From NCBI GenBank assembly GCA_937896885.1, contig CALBNX010000066.1, positions 1 to 15,188 of the forward strand: a stretch of DNA of 15,188 nt, in the 5' to 3' direction. The notes under the pieces are model-generated. The model did no database searches and was not told where the DNA came from. It was given only the letters and a program-made list of their open reading frames with translations. Shown here piece by piece: positions 1 to 7,177 of the stretch (positions are counted from its first letter, which is position 1; each line of letters opens with the position of its first letter). Source of the stretch: an uncultured Clostridia bacterium. Lineage in GTDB: Bacteria > Bacillota > Clostridia > Oscillospirales > Acutalibacteraceae. A program made the translations under genes and the position numbers.

Positions 1-791
1 TTGGCAAACTTCTCGACATCAACCTTACAGGTGTTGGTATTGCTGAAAAGGGTAGTGTTAACTATAAAGTTAGCGTAAACGCAAAGGGTGGTCACTCATC
101 ACAGCCACCAAAGCATACAGCAGTCGGCAAGCTTGCAGATGTTATTAAGGATATTGAAAATCATCAGTTCAAAGCGACAATGCCTGATTATCTTAAACAA
201 CTCATTAAGAGAGTGGGCATGAATGCAGGTTATCCGTTGAGAGTTGTTCTTGTAAATGCACCAATTTTACAACCACTTATCCTTGCTATTTGCAAAAATA
301 TTCCTGCTGCAGCATCTCTTATTCGTACTTGTACAGCAGTAACAATGGCAGAGGGTAGCCCACAATTCAATGTTCTTCCACAAAAGGCATCAATTACAGT
401 TAATTTCCGTACAATGCCAGGTGTTACAATTAAAGATGTTGAACAGCATATTAGAGATAGCGTAAAGAATAAGGATATTGATGTTGAGTTTCTTGTTGGT
501 AAAGAATCTTCACAGGTTTCTCCGACAGATTCAAAAGCATTCCAAACAATTAAAGAATTGGCAGAAGCACAAAACAGCAAAAACCTTGTTACACCATTCT
601 TGGTAATGGGTGGTACAGATGCTTATAACTATGAGCCTGTTTGTGAAAATATTTATCGTTTCGCACCGTTCGTTGCAGATACAAAGCTTCTTCTCTGCAC
701 ACACGGTACAAATGAAAGAATCCCAATTGCTTGCTGTGAAGACGCAATCGCATTCTTTAAGAGATATACTCGTCGAATGACCCAAGACTAA
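1..791 (+). CDS. M20 family metallopeptidase, 5'-truncated by the window edge
   Basis: The gene enters from the left edge; the first complete codon is at base 3 and about 262 residues are visible. The segment near bases 86-120 (GGHSSQPPKHTAVGKL) is the start of the M20 dimerisation domain. The C-terminal part carries GGTDAYNYEPVCENIYRFAP and CTHGTNERI, matching the late metal-ligand and catalytic segments of the PM20D1/yeast CPS1 branch (compare the HG-NERI motif). Such enzymes are di-zinc peptidases or amidohydrolases that hydrolyse dipeptides or N-acyl amino acids. The N-terminal half with the first metal ligands (the H-x-D motif) lies outside the window, so completeness and substrate cannot be judged. 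The downstream ATG at 180 is internal, because the frame upstream is open and homologous. No signal peptide can be assessed. Transcription should end at the palindrome at 932-957. Confidence 0.88.
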   Translation, partial: GKLLDINLTGVGIAEKGSVNYKVSVNAKGGHSSQPPKHTAVGKLADVIKDIENHQFKATMPDYLKQLIKRVGMNAGYPLRVVLVNAPILQPLILAICKNIPAAASLIRTCTAVTMAEGSPQFNVLPQKASITVNFRTMPGVTIKDVEQHIRDSVKNKDIDVEFLVGKESSQVSPTDSKAFQTIKELAEAQNSKNLVTPFLVMGGTDAYNYEPVCENIYRFAPFVADTKLLLCTHGTNERIPIACCEDAIAFFKRYTRRMTQD

Positions 792-800
792 TTCTTTTTG

Positions 801-895
801 GCATATTTTTCGCAATACTGCCTTGCTTACGGCTCGCAGTATACCTGATACAGCTTCGCCTTAGCAAGATTGTCTTGCAAAAAAATCTGCTCAAA
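801..895. repeat. Structured intergenic repeat-like element
   Basis: This stretch between the M20 gene and the terminator has nested inverted repeats out of proportion to its length. ATACTGC at 815-821 pairs with GCAGTAT at 836-842. CTTGCT at 822-827 pairs with AGCAAG at 863-868. GCAAGA at 864-869 pairs with TCTTGC at 873-878 across a 3-base loop, next to a run of A. It is also locally richer in G+C than the flanking spacer. The look is that of a small dispersed palindromic element (REP or MITE type), but copy number cannot be tested here, and it could instead be a degenerate 3' UTR structure. Confidence 0.35.
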
Positions 896-931
896 AATAA
901 ACCTTTTCCGAATGACTTATAATCTAATAAA

Positions 932-957
932 AAAGGGCTCTCATATGAGAGCCCTTT
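932..957. terminator. Bidirectional intrinsic terminator between convergent genes
   Basis: A perfect 26-base palindrome with 13-bp arms is centred on CATATG; its core arm is GGGCTCTCAT. It is followed by a T-rich run (AATTTTTGTCTTTT) on the plus strand. The opposite strand also leaves the stem with a T-rich run, because the A-rich 921-934 precedes it on the plus strand. It lies between the rightward M20 gene and the leftward uxaC gene, exactly where one shared terminator would serve both. Confidence 0.9.
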
Positions 958-969
958 AATTTTTGTCTT

Positions 970-2376
970 TTAATCTAAATTAAAATATTTTTTAGCGTTG
1001 TTGAAAGAAATGTCTTCAACAATCTGTGAAAGGAATTCAATGTCAGCAGGATATTTGCCATCTTCAACCAAATCACCAATAATTTCACAGAGAATTCGTC
1101 TGAAATATTCGTGTCTTGGATATGACAAGAAACTGCGTGAGTCAGTAACCATACCAACAAATTTGCCAAGCACACCAAGGTTGCCGAGAGTTTTCATTTG
1201 TTCTCTCATACCATCATAGTTATCGTTAAACCACCAAGCAGAACCAAATTGAATCTTTGATGCTGCTTCTGTACCTTGGAAATTTCCGAGCATTGTGCCA
1301 AGCACATAATTATCCTTTGGATTAAGTGTGAAAAGTACGGTTTTTGGTAAGGAATCTTTAACTGCGAGAGAGTCGAGATAACGAGAGAGTCCATGAGCAA
1401 GGTTATAGTCATCAACTGAGTCAAAGCCTGTGTCTGCACCGATGCTCTTGAACATTTTTGTGTTATTATTTCGCATTGCACCAAAGTGTAATTCCATAAC
1501 CCAACCACGTTTTGCATACTCTGCACCAAAGAATTGTAAAAGCGCTGTGCGATACTGGTCTAATTCTTTAACGGTGAATGTTTCGCCACCTTTGATTGCC
1601 TTTGCAAAAATTGTTTCTAACTCTTCGTCAGTTGCTAATTCAAAAGGACAATAACTGAGTGCGTGGTCGGATGCTCTACATCCCATTTCTTCAAAGAAGT
1701 TGATTCTCTTCTGGAGTGCTGTGAGCAAATCCTTGAAAGATTTGATTTCCATTTCTGCTGCACTTTCCATTGCCTTAACCCAAGGCGCAAATGCATCTGT
1801 ATCAATAAGGAATGATTTATCAGGACGAAAAGCAGGTAAAACCTTGCACTTGAAACTCTTGTCTTCTGCTAAAAGCTTGTGATATTCAAGACTGTCTGCT
1901 GCGTCGTCGGTTGTGCATACGCAATATACATTTGAACGCTCAATGAGTTCTCTTGGAGTGAATCCACCGGCATTGATTTGACGGTTACATTCTTCCCAGA
2001 TTTCTTCTGCGGTAGCACTGCTTAATGGCTTTGTGATTCCAAAATATCTTTGAAGTTCAAGATGTGTCCAATGATAAAGTGGATTACCAATGCAATATGG
2101 CAACGCTTCAGCATATTTCAAGAATTTCTCTTTTGGTGTGCTGTCACCTGTGATATATTTTTCATCGATGCCGTAACCACGCATACCACGCCATTTATAA
2201 TGGTCACCACCAAGCCAAAGTTCTGCAATATCACGGGGATTACGGTTCTCATAAATCTCTTTTGGAGAAAGATGGCAATGCCAGTCAAAAATTGGAGTGT
2301 CTTTTGCACCTTTTTCAAAAATCTTTTGAGCTGTTTCGGTTGTCAAAAGGAAATCTTCACCCATAAATTGTCTCAT
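970..2376 (-). CDS. uxaC: Glucuronate isomerase (uronate isomerase)
   Basis: The 468-residue product matches the full length of UxaC (about 470 residues) and aligns end to end with the E. coli protein from memory. Shared landmarks are the N-terminal F-M-x-EDFLL start, the metal-ligand motif FDWHCHL (His33 and His35), GDHYKWRGMR, IGNPLYHWTHLEL, GCRASDHAL, AMRNNN, GNFQG, SAWWFND and the C-terminal SRSFLSYPRHEYFRRILCE block. The enzyme is a cytoplasmic member of the amidohydrolase superfamily. It converts D-glucuronate to D-fructuronate and D-galacturonate to D-tagaturonate, the first step of hexuronate breakdown. The start at 2376 is supported by AGGTGA at 2381-2386, read on the minus strand. 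No other hexuronate gene (uxuA, uxuB, kdgK, kdgA) lies next to it here, so it appears as a single-gene unit in this window. Confidence 0.97.
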   Translation of the reverse strand: MRQFMGEDFLLTTETAQKIFEKGAKDTPIFDWHCHLSPKEIYENRNPRDIAELWLGGDHYKWRGMRGYGIDEKYITGDSTPKEKFLKYAEALPYCIGNPLYHWTHLELQRYFGITKPLSSATAEEIWEECNRQINAGGFTPRELIERSNVYCVCTTDDAADSLEYHKLLAEDKSFKCKVLPAFRPDKSFLIDTDAFAPWVKAMESAAEMEIKSFKDLLTALQKRINFFEEMGCRASDHALSYCPFELATDEELETIFAKAIKGGETFTVKELDQYRTALLQFFGAEYAKRGWVMELHFGAMRNNNTKMFKSIGADTGFDSVDDYNLAHGLSRYLDSLAVKDSLPKTVLFTLNPKDNYVLGTMLGNFQGTEAASKIQFGSAWWFNDNYDGMREQMKTLGNLGVLGKFVGMVTDSRSFLSYPRHEYFRRILCEIIGDLVEDGKYPADIEFLSQIVEDISFNNAKKYFNLD

Positions 2377-2416
2377 TATATCACCTTTTTGAAATTTTTA
2401 ATTAGTTCTTTTTTCT

Positions 2417-2422
2417 ATTCTA
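2417..2422 (-). promoter_or_regulatory. Possible -10 box of the uxaC promoter
   Basis: On the minus strand the sequence reads TGTTAGAAT, an extended -10 element (TG-n-TAGAAT), about 40 bases upstream of the uxaC start codon. No well-spaced -35 hexamer is clear: TTGTCT lies 22 bases upstream, which is too far. It is therefore offered as a weak or activator-dependent promoter. No recognisable operator palindrome is seen beside it. Confidence 0.4.
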
Positions 2423-2507
2423 ACATAAAATTTTTAAAATGCATAGACAAACAATAAATTTTTATTTTTTGTTACTGTTTTGTCATCGCTTAAACTATAA
2501 CTAACTA

Positions 2508-2536
2508 TTGAAAAAAGCGTCACAATATGCTACAAT
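2508..2536 (+). promoter_or_regulatory. Sigma-A type promoter of yebC
   Basis: TTGAAA at 2508-2513 and TACAAT at 2531-2536 are separated by exactly 17 bases, and TG stands one base upstream of the -10 box (TGCTACAAT). This is a near-consensus housekeeping promoter placed about 43 bases before the yebC start codon. Confidence 0.82.
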
Positions 2537-2578
2537 AAACTGATTATAAATAATTTTTAAACCGAGAGGTATGTTTTT

Positions 2579-3319
2579 ATGTCAGGACATTCAAAATGGA
2601 GTACAATCAAAAGAAAAAAAGAGAAAACAGATAACGCCAGAGCTAAGGTTTTCACCAAGATTGGTCGTGAAATCGCAGTTGCTGTTAAAGCTGGTGGACC
2701 AGACCCTGCAGGCAACTCAAAGCTCAAGGATGTAATCGCAAAAGCTAAGGCTGCAAATATGCCAAATGATAACATTGAAAGAGTTATCAAAAAGGCGGCA
2801 GGTGAAGGCAGTGGCGAAAACTACGACGAAATCGTATATGAAGGCTACGGCCCATCAGGTATCGCTGTTATCGTTGAAGCACTTACAGACAACAGAAACA
2901 GAACTGCTGCAGATGTTCGTCACTATTTCGATAAATTTGGTGGCAATATGGGTATGAGTGGTTGCGTTTCATTTATGTTCAGCCGTCAAGGTGTAATCAT
3001 TTTCGAAAAAGATGGAATCGACGAAGACCAGCTGATGGAAGATGCACTTGAAGCAGGTGCAATCGACTTTATCGCGGAAGACGAAATCTATGATATTCGT
3101 ACTGAAGCAAACGATATGGGTGCTGTTCGTGATGACCTTGAAGCAAAGGGCTATAAATTTGTTTCAGCAGAAGTTGAATATGTGCCAAGCACATACACAG
3201 CACTCACAAACCCCGATGATATTAAAAATATGGGCAGAATGCTTGAAATGTTTGAAGAAAACGATGATGTTCAAAACGTATATCATAACTGGGAAAACGA
3301 AGACGATTACGAAGGATAA
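2579..3319 (+). CDS. yebC: YebC/PmpR (TACO1) family protein
   Basis: The 246-residue product is full length for the family (about 240-250). It begins with the invariant MSGHSKWSTIKRKKEKTDN and continues with F-T-K-I-GREI-VA, GGPDP--N-KL, AKA-NMPNDNIERVIKKA, YEGYGP-G-A-IVE-LTDNRNRT and the C-terminal Y-P (EYVPSTYT) block. Members are cytoplasmic and were first described as DNA-binding regulators (PmpR). The mitochondrial homologue TACO1 and recent bacterial work point to a role on the ribosome, helping translation through proline-rich stretches. The motif usually written N-L-G-x-SGSVS-MF reads NMGMSGCVSFMF here, a modest variation. The start is set by the family N-terminus and GAGAGG at 2564-2569. 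It is monocistronic as far as can be seen: a 221-base spacer separates it from the next gene. Confidence 0.96.
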   Translation: MSGHSKWSTIKRKKEKTDNARAKVFTKIGREIAVAVKAGGPDPAGNSKLKDVIAKAKAANMPNDNIERVIKKAAGEGSGENYDEIVYEGYGPSGIAVIVEALTDNRNRTAADVRHYFDKFGGNMGMSGCVSFMFSRQGVIIFEKDGIDEDQLMEDALEAGAIDFIAEDEIYDIRTEANDMGAVRDDLEAKGYKFVSAEVEYVPSTYTALTNPDDIKNMGRMLEMFEENDDVQNVYHNWENEDDYEG

Positions 3320-3416
3320 TTGCAATAATTTGACGCCTTTTCGCTTTTGCGGTCTCGACTTATCCACATAAGCCTTCACCCTTAAAAGCAAAAAGTCATC
3401 CAAATTTTTTGCAATT
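3318..3416. repeat. Imperfect inverted-repeat element downstream of yebC
   Basis: AATTGCAA at 3318-3325 is exactly matched by its reverse complement TTGCAATT at 3409-3416. The symmetry continues inward: ATTTG on the left opposes CAAAT on the right, and CTTTTCGCTTTT on the left opposes AAAAGCAAAAAG on the right. The roughly 99-base stretch could thus fold into one long imperfect hairpin. It starts in the yebC stop codon region and has no long T-run after it, so it is not a typical intrinsic terminator. A dispersed MITE-like element is the main alternative. Confidence 0.35.
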
Positions 3417-3540
3417 CTCGTGTAGGCCTCAAAAATATAATTTCATAAAAAATACCTATAATTTTCAATGTAGAACTTGTAGGAAACGTTTTAGGCGTCT
3501 CGTAATAATATTAAACTCTACACTAAAGAGGGTTGATAAT
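3417..3540 (+). promoter_or_regulatory. Leader/promoter region of the polysaccharide operon
   Basis: This A+T-rich stretch precedes the first glycosyltransferase gene and must hold the operon's promoter if the operon is separate from yebC. Two TATAAT hexamers are present, at 3436-3441 and 3457-3462, but neither has a good -35 box at 16-18 bases; TTGCAA at 3409 is 21 bases from the first. Further down, TGTAGA at 3469-3474 is matched by its reverse complement TCTACA at 3517-3522, which could close a leader stem. AAAGAGGG at 3525-3532 is the ribosome binding site for the ATG at 3541. Confidence 0.4.
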
Positions 3541-4728
3541 ATGAAAATATTACTTGTATCACAACATTTTTATCCAGATAATTTTCGTGTTAATGATATT
3601 GCAAAAGCACTTGTAGAAAAAGGGCATCAGGTTACTGTGCTTACATCTTTGCCTGACTATGCTACAGGTAAGGTTCCTGCTGATTGCAAGGGTCGTGAAA
3701 ACCGAGAGATTGAATGGAATGGTGTAAAAGTTGTTCGTTCTTTTTCTATAGAAAGAAGAAGTGGACTCGTTTTCAGAATGCTTAATTATGTTTCATTCTT
3801 TCTTTCATCAACGTTAAAAGCTTTGAGTTTCAAAGATAAATTTGATGTGGTAATGTGTTATCAGACATCTCCTGTGCTTATGGCAAACGGCGCAAAGGCT
3901 TATGCTAAAAAGAATAAAGTGCCATTTTTCCTTTATTGTCTTGATTTATGGCCGGAATGTCTTAAAGCCTGGCATGTTGGTGAAGGCAATCCGCTTTTTA
4001 AACTTATGACTAAATATTCAACAAATATCTATAATGGCGCAGATTTGGTTGGTGTAACTTCAAAACCCTTTATGGACTATCTAAATACAGTGGATAAGGT
4101 GCCAAAAGATAAAATGGTTTACCTTCCACAACACGCAGAGCCTCTTAATCTTAGAAAAAAGGTTCAGAATGATGAGACGGTATTTGCTTTTGGTGGCAAT
4201 ATTGGTTCAGTTCAGAATATTGAATGTATTATCAAAGCAGTTTCAAAAATTCGTGATTTAAATGGATATTCAGTTGAAATTTATGGCGACGGCAGTGAAC
4301 TTGAAAGCTGCAAAAAGCTTTCAGCAGACCTTGGAACTGATGAAAGAATTACGTTTTATGGCAGAGTAGATTGGGAAACTCTTAAAGCAAAATATGAAAA
4401 TGTTGATGCATTTTTATTAACGCTTAAACCTGAGGGGATTATCGGACAAACTGTTCCTGCAAAATTACAGGAATATATGTCAGGAGCAAGACCTGTAATT
4501 GCATCAATTGAAGGCGCAGCAGAAGAAGTTATAAAAGAATCAGGTTGCGGTATCTGTGTTGGGGCTGATGATAGTGATGCCCTTGCAGAAGCAATGAAAG
4601 ATTTTGTAGAAAATCGTGAGAAATATGCATCTTGTGGTGAAAAGGGCAAGGCATATTTTAAAAATAATTTTACTCGTGAAAAATTCATTAGTGACCTTGA
4701 AAATCATTTTAACAGTATTATGAAATAA
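3541..4728 (+). CDS. GT4-family glycosyltransferase, WbuB-like
   Basis: The 395-residue product has the two-domain GT-B layout of family GT4. The N-terminal acceptor domain begins MKILLVSQHFYPDNFRVNDIA, the typical opening of WbuB-type transferases, and carries DVVMCYQTSPVLMA and LYCLDLWPECL near the middle. The C-terminal donor domain holds FGGNIGSVQN, EIYGDGSELE and the block GQTVPAKLQEYMSG-RPVIAS. WbuB proteins add an amino sugar (often N-acetyl-fucosamine) to a lipid-linked repeat unit at the cytoplasmic membrane face; the sugar used here cannot be read from sequence. The frame is open upstream to 3409, but the ATG at 3541 has the ribosome binding site and matches the family start. It is the first gene of the polysaccharide block, 12 bases before the next transferase. 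Confidence 0.92.
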   Translation: MKILLVSQHFYPDNFRVNDIAKALVEKGHQVTVLTSLPDYATGKVPADCKGRENREIEWNGVKVVRSFSIERRSGLVFRMLNYVSFFLSSTLKALSFKDKFDVVMCYQTSPVLMANGAKAYAKKNKVPFFLYCLDLWPECLKAWHVGEGNPLFKLMTKYSTNIYNGADLVGVTSKPFMDYLNTVDKVPKDKMVYLPQHAEPLNLRKKVQNDETVFAFGGNIGSVQNIECIIKAVSKIRDLNGYSVEIYGDGSELESCKKLSADLGTDERITFYGRVDWETLKAKYENVDAFLLTLKPEGIIGQTVPAKLQEYMSGARPVIASIEGAAEEVIKESGCGICVGADDSDALAEAMKDFVENREKYASCGEKGKAYFKNNFTREKFISDLENHFNSIMK

Positions 4729-4740
4729 TCGGTGAAAAAT

Positions 4741-5922
4741 ATGAAGATTTTTCAAATAAATTCAACCTGTGGCTATGGTAGCACAGGCAGAATCGCAGTT
4801 GACATTTTAAGAGAAGTTGAGAAAAACGGTGGAGAGGGAATTATTGCATATGGCAGAAATTCTGCACCACCAGACGTGAATTCTTATAAAATAGGCTCTG
4901 AACTTAATGTCCAAATACATGGTGTGCTTTCAAGAATTACTGACCGTCAAGGCTTTTATTCAACAGGTGTAACAAAAAAACTTATTGAAAAAATCAAAGA
5001 TTATAATCCAGATATAATCCATCTTCATAATATTCATGGTTACTATCTCAATGTTTCAACATTGTTTAAATTTTTAAAAGAATATAACAAACCAATTGTC
5101 TGGACTCTTCACGACTGTTGGGCTTTTACCGGGCATTGCGCATATTTTAGTTTTCGCGGTTGCGAAAAGTGGAAAACCGGATGTCACAGGTGTCCTTTGA
5201 AAAAGGATTATCCAACAAGCCTTGTGCTTGACAATTCAAAGAAGAATTATAAACAAAAAAAAGAACTTTTCACAATGCCATCAAACATTACTTTTGTGAC
5301 TCCTTCAGTGTGGCTTAAAGAATTAACAGAGCAATCTTTTTTAAAAAAATATCCTGTAAAGGTTATTAACAACGGAATTGACTTGAACAAATTCAAGCCA
5401 ACAGAAAGCAACTTTCGTGAAAAGAATAATTTGCAAGATAAATTTGTTATTCTTGGTGTTGCAAGTATTTGGGAAGAAAGAAAAGGTCTTAAAGATTTTA
5501 TAAAACTTAGCGAAATGCTTTCAGAAAACGAGAAAATAGTTCTGGTGGGGCTTGATGATGCTCAACTTGCCATACTTCCGGAAAATATTATAGGAATTAA
5601 ACGCACAAACAGTGTTGAAGAATTAGCAGAGATTTATACTGCTGCGGATGTGTTTGTGAATCCCACCTACGAAGATAATTACCCCACAACAAATCTTGAA
5701 GCAATTTCTTGCGGTACACCTGTTGTAACGTATATTACAGGCGGAAGTCCGGAGAGTGTATTTGAAGGAAACGGCTTTTGTGTTCCCAAAGGCGATGTGG
5801 AAGGGCTATTCAATGCAATCAAAAGAGTTGATGGTTGCAAGGTTTCGACAAAAGACTTTTTTGATGCTTCAAAACGATATAAAGAATATGTTTGTTTATA
5901 CAACGAAATTTTAGGTGATTAA
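4741..5922 (+). CDS. GT4-family glycosyltransferase, WcaC-like
   Basis: The 393-residue product starts MKIFQINSTCGYGSTGRIA, a glycine-rich N-terminal loop typical of the colanic-acid WcaC-like group of GT4 enzymes. A second group hallmark is the segment PIVWTLHDCWAFTGHC followed by a cysteine cluster (G-CEKWK-G-CHRC-P). The donor domain has VINNGIDLNKF, ILGVAS-WEERKGL and YEDNYPTTNLEAISCGTPVVTY. It probably transfers a hexose to the growing lipid-linked oligosaccharide in the cytoplasm; donor and acceptor are unknown. A GTG at 4732 in the same frame is a possible start, but GGTGA at 4731-4735 fits better as the ribosome binding site for the ATG at 4741. It sits one base ahead of licD, suggesting translational coupling. 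Confidence 0.9.
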   Translation: MKIFQINSTCGYGSTGRIAVDILREVEKNGGEGIIAYGRNSAPPDVNSYKIGSELNVQIHGVLSRITDRQGFYSTGVTKKLIEKIKDYNPDIIHLHNIHGYYLNVSTLFKFLKEYNKPIVWTLHDCWAFTGHCAYFSFRGCEKWKTGCHRCPLKKDYPTSLVLDNSKKNYKQKKELFTMPSNITFVTPSVWLKELTEQSFLKKYPVKVINNGIDLNKFKPTESNFREKNNLQDKFVILGVASIWEERKGLKDFIKLSEMLSENEKIVLVGLDDAQLAILPENIIGIKRTNSVEELAEIYTAADVFVNPTYEDNYPTTNLEAISCGTPVVTYITGGSPESVFEGNGFCVPKGDVEGLFNAIKRVDGCKVSTKDFFDASKRYKEYVCLYNEILGD

Positions 5923-5923
5923 T

Positions 5924-6757
5924 ATGAAAAACTTTGATTATTTGCCAAAACTTCATAATTGCCAACTTATAATTGCTCGTGAAATTAAAAGAATTTGTGA
6001 TGAGAATAATATCAAATATTTTATAATCGCAGGCACTTTGTTGGGCGCTATTCGTCACGGAGGTTTTATTCCATGGGATGATGACATGGATATTGGTATG
6101 CTTCGTGAAGACTATGAGAAGTTTATAAATATTGCAAAAACCGATTTAGGAGAAGACTTTTTCTTGCAGACTCCCGAAACGGATTACAACTATGGTCTGA
6201 CATTTGCTAAGATTCTTCTTAAAGGTACTGTTTTGGTTGAAGAAACAACAGCGTCCAATAATGCTCAAAAAGGTATTTTTGTAGACATCTTTCCATTTGA
6301 TGTTGCTCCTGAAAGTGAGTCGGACCGCGAGAGTCACAACAAAAAGACATATTTCTATAAAAGACTTTTACTTGCAAAACTAAATTATAATATTGCAGGA
6401 AAAAGAGAATATGTAAAACGCATGATTTATTTTATTCTTAAAATCATGTCCAAGTTTTTCTCTCGCGAGAAACTTGAAAAAAAACTTGATGATGAAATCA
6501 CCCGTTATAACAGTCAGAAGACGGACGATATTGTGAATATCGGTGGTGCTTATGGATATAAAAAAGAAACAATAAAAGCTTCTTGGGTAAGAAAAACTGT
6601 AGAAATTCCTTTTGAAGATATGACAATTGCTGCGCCAATTGATTATATTAAATATCTTGAAACTTTTTATGGTGATTATATGACACCGCCTCCAGAAGAC
6701 AAGCGCTACAATCGTCATAGCATCAAAGAACTTGATTTCGGTAAATACGCCGATTAA
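5924..6757 (+). CDS. LicD-family phosphotransferase
   Basis: The 277-residue product has the LicD/fukutin nucleotidyltransferase-fold signature near residues 37-58: GTLLGAIRHGGFIPWDDDMDIG, with the metal-binding acidic cluster at residues 52-56. It is followed by GIFVDIFPFD, another conserved LicD block. Family members move a phospho-alcohol from a CDP-activated donor onto a sugar: phosphocholine for LicD of Haemophilus and pneumococcus, ribitol phosphate for human fukutin relatives. Because tagD follows directly, CDP-glycerol is the most likely donor here; that is inference from context, and no licA/licC choline genes are visible. The ATG at 5924 is preferred over the in-frame GTG at 5915, since AGGTGA at 5913-5918 sits 5 bases before that ATG. 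There is no membrane segment, so it likely acts in the cytoplasm before export. Confidence 0.92.
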   Translation: MKNFDYLPKLHNCQLIIAREIKRICDENNIKYFIIAGTLLGAIRHGGFIPWDDDMDIGMLREDYEKFINIAKTDLGEDFFLQTPETDYNYGLTFAKILLKGTVLVEETTASNNAQKGIFVDIFPFDVAPESESDRESHNKKTYFYKRLLLAKLNYNIAGKREYVKRMIYFILKIMSKFFSREKLEKKLDDEITRYNSQKTDDIVNIGGAYGYKKETIKASWVRKTVEIPFEDMTIAAPIDYIKYLETFYGDYMTPPPEDKRYNRHSIKELDFGKYAD

Positions 6758-6786
6758 TCTGATAAATCCCTAAAAGGAGTTTTGTT

Positions 6787-7176
6787 ATGAGAAAAGTAAT
6801 TACATATGGAACCTTTGACTTGCTTCATTATGGTCACATTCAACTACTTCGTCGTGCAAAAGAACGTGGTGACTATTTAATTGTTGCTCTTTCTACTGAC
6901 GAGTTTAACTGGAATTCAAAGCAGAAAAAGTGCTATTTCAGTTATGAACAGAGAAAATTACTTCTTGAATCAATACGCTATGTTGATTTGGTTATTCCAG
7001 AAGAAAATTGGGAACAAAAAATCTCTGATGTAAAAGAATTTAAAGTAGATACTTTTGTTATGGGTAACGATTGGGAGGGTAAATTTGACTTCCTTAAAGA
7101 TTATTGCGAGGTAGTTTATCTTCCAAGAACGCCTGAAATTTCTACAACACAAATCAAAAAGGATTTGGGCAAATAA
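6787..7176 (+). CDS. tagD: Glycerol-3-phosphate cytidylyltransferase
   Basis: The 129-residue product matches B. subtilis TagD in length and almost throughout in sequence. It opens with VITYGTFDLLHYGHI, holding the catalytic H14-x-x-H17 (HxGH) motif of the nucleotidyltransferase superfamily. It continues with SYEQRKLLLESIRYVD, VMGNDWEGKFDFLK and the CTP-binding block YLPRTPEISTT. The enzyme makes CDP-glycerol from CTP and sn-glycerol 3-phosphate, the precursor of wall teichoic acid and of glycerol-phosphate decorations on capsules. An excellent AAGGAG at 6774-6779 lies 7 bases before the ATG, stronger than those of its neighbours. The 29-base spacer ahead of it is the longest in the operon. 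No TagB/TagF glycerol-phosphate polymerase is in the window, so its product is probably used by the adjacent LicD protein. Confidence 0.96.
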   Translation: MRKVITYGTFDLLHYGHIQLLRRAKERGDYLIVALSTDEFNWNSKQKKCYFSYEQRKLLLESIRYVDLVIPEENWEQKISDVKEFKVDTFVMGNDWEGKFDFLKDYCEVVYLPRTPEISTTQIKKDLGK

Positions 7177-7177
7177 A

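Noticed and set aside
2050..2457. Rightward open frame of 135 codons antisense to the uxaC 5' end
   Set aside because: uxaC is certain on the other strand, and this frame has no recognisable protein or convincing ribosome binding site.
3331..3360. Possible intrinsic terminator directly after yebC
   Set aside because: The short complementary patches around CGCTTTTGCGG do not make a stable GC-rich stem followed by a T-run.
3164..3403. Leftward 79-codon frame overlapping the yebC 3' end and the inverted-repeat element
   Set aside because: Its C-terminal part is antisense to yebC; the N-terminal part comes from the repeat-like element. No evidence for a real protein.
3409..3540. N-terminal extension of the first glycosyltransferase to an upstream start
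   Set aside because: The extra 44 residues do not resemble the family, whose proteins start at MKILLVSQ; the ribosome binding site fits the ATG at 3541.
4732..4740. GTG start for the second glycosyltransferase
   Set aside because: GGTGA at 4731-4735 is better read as the ribosome binding site for the ATG at 4741. The same logic rejects the GTG at 5915 for licD.
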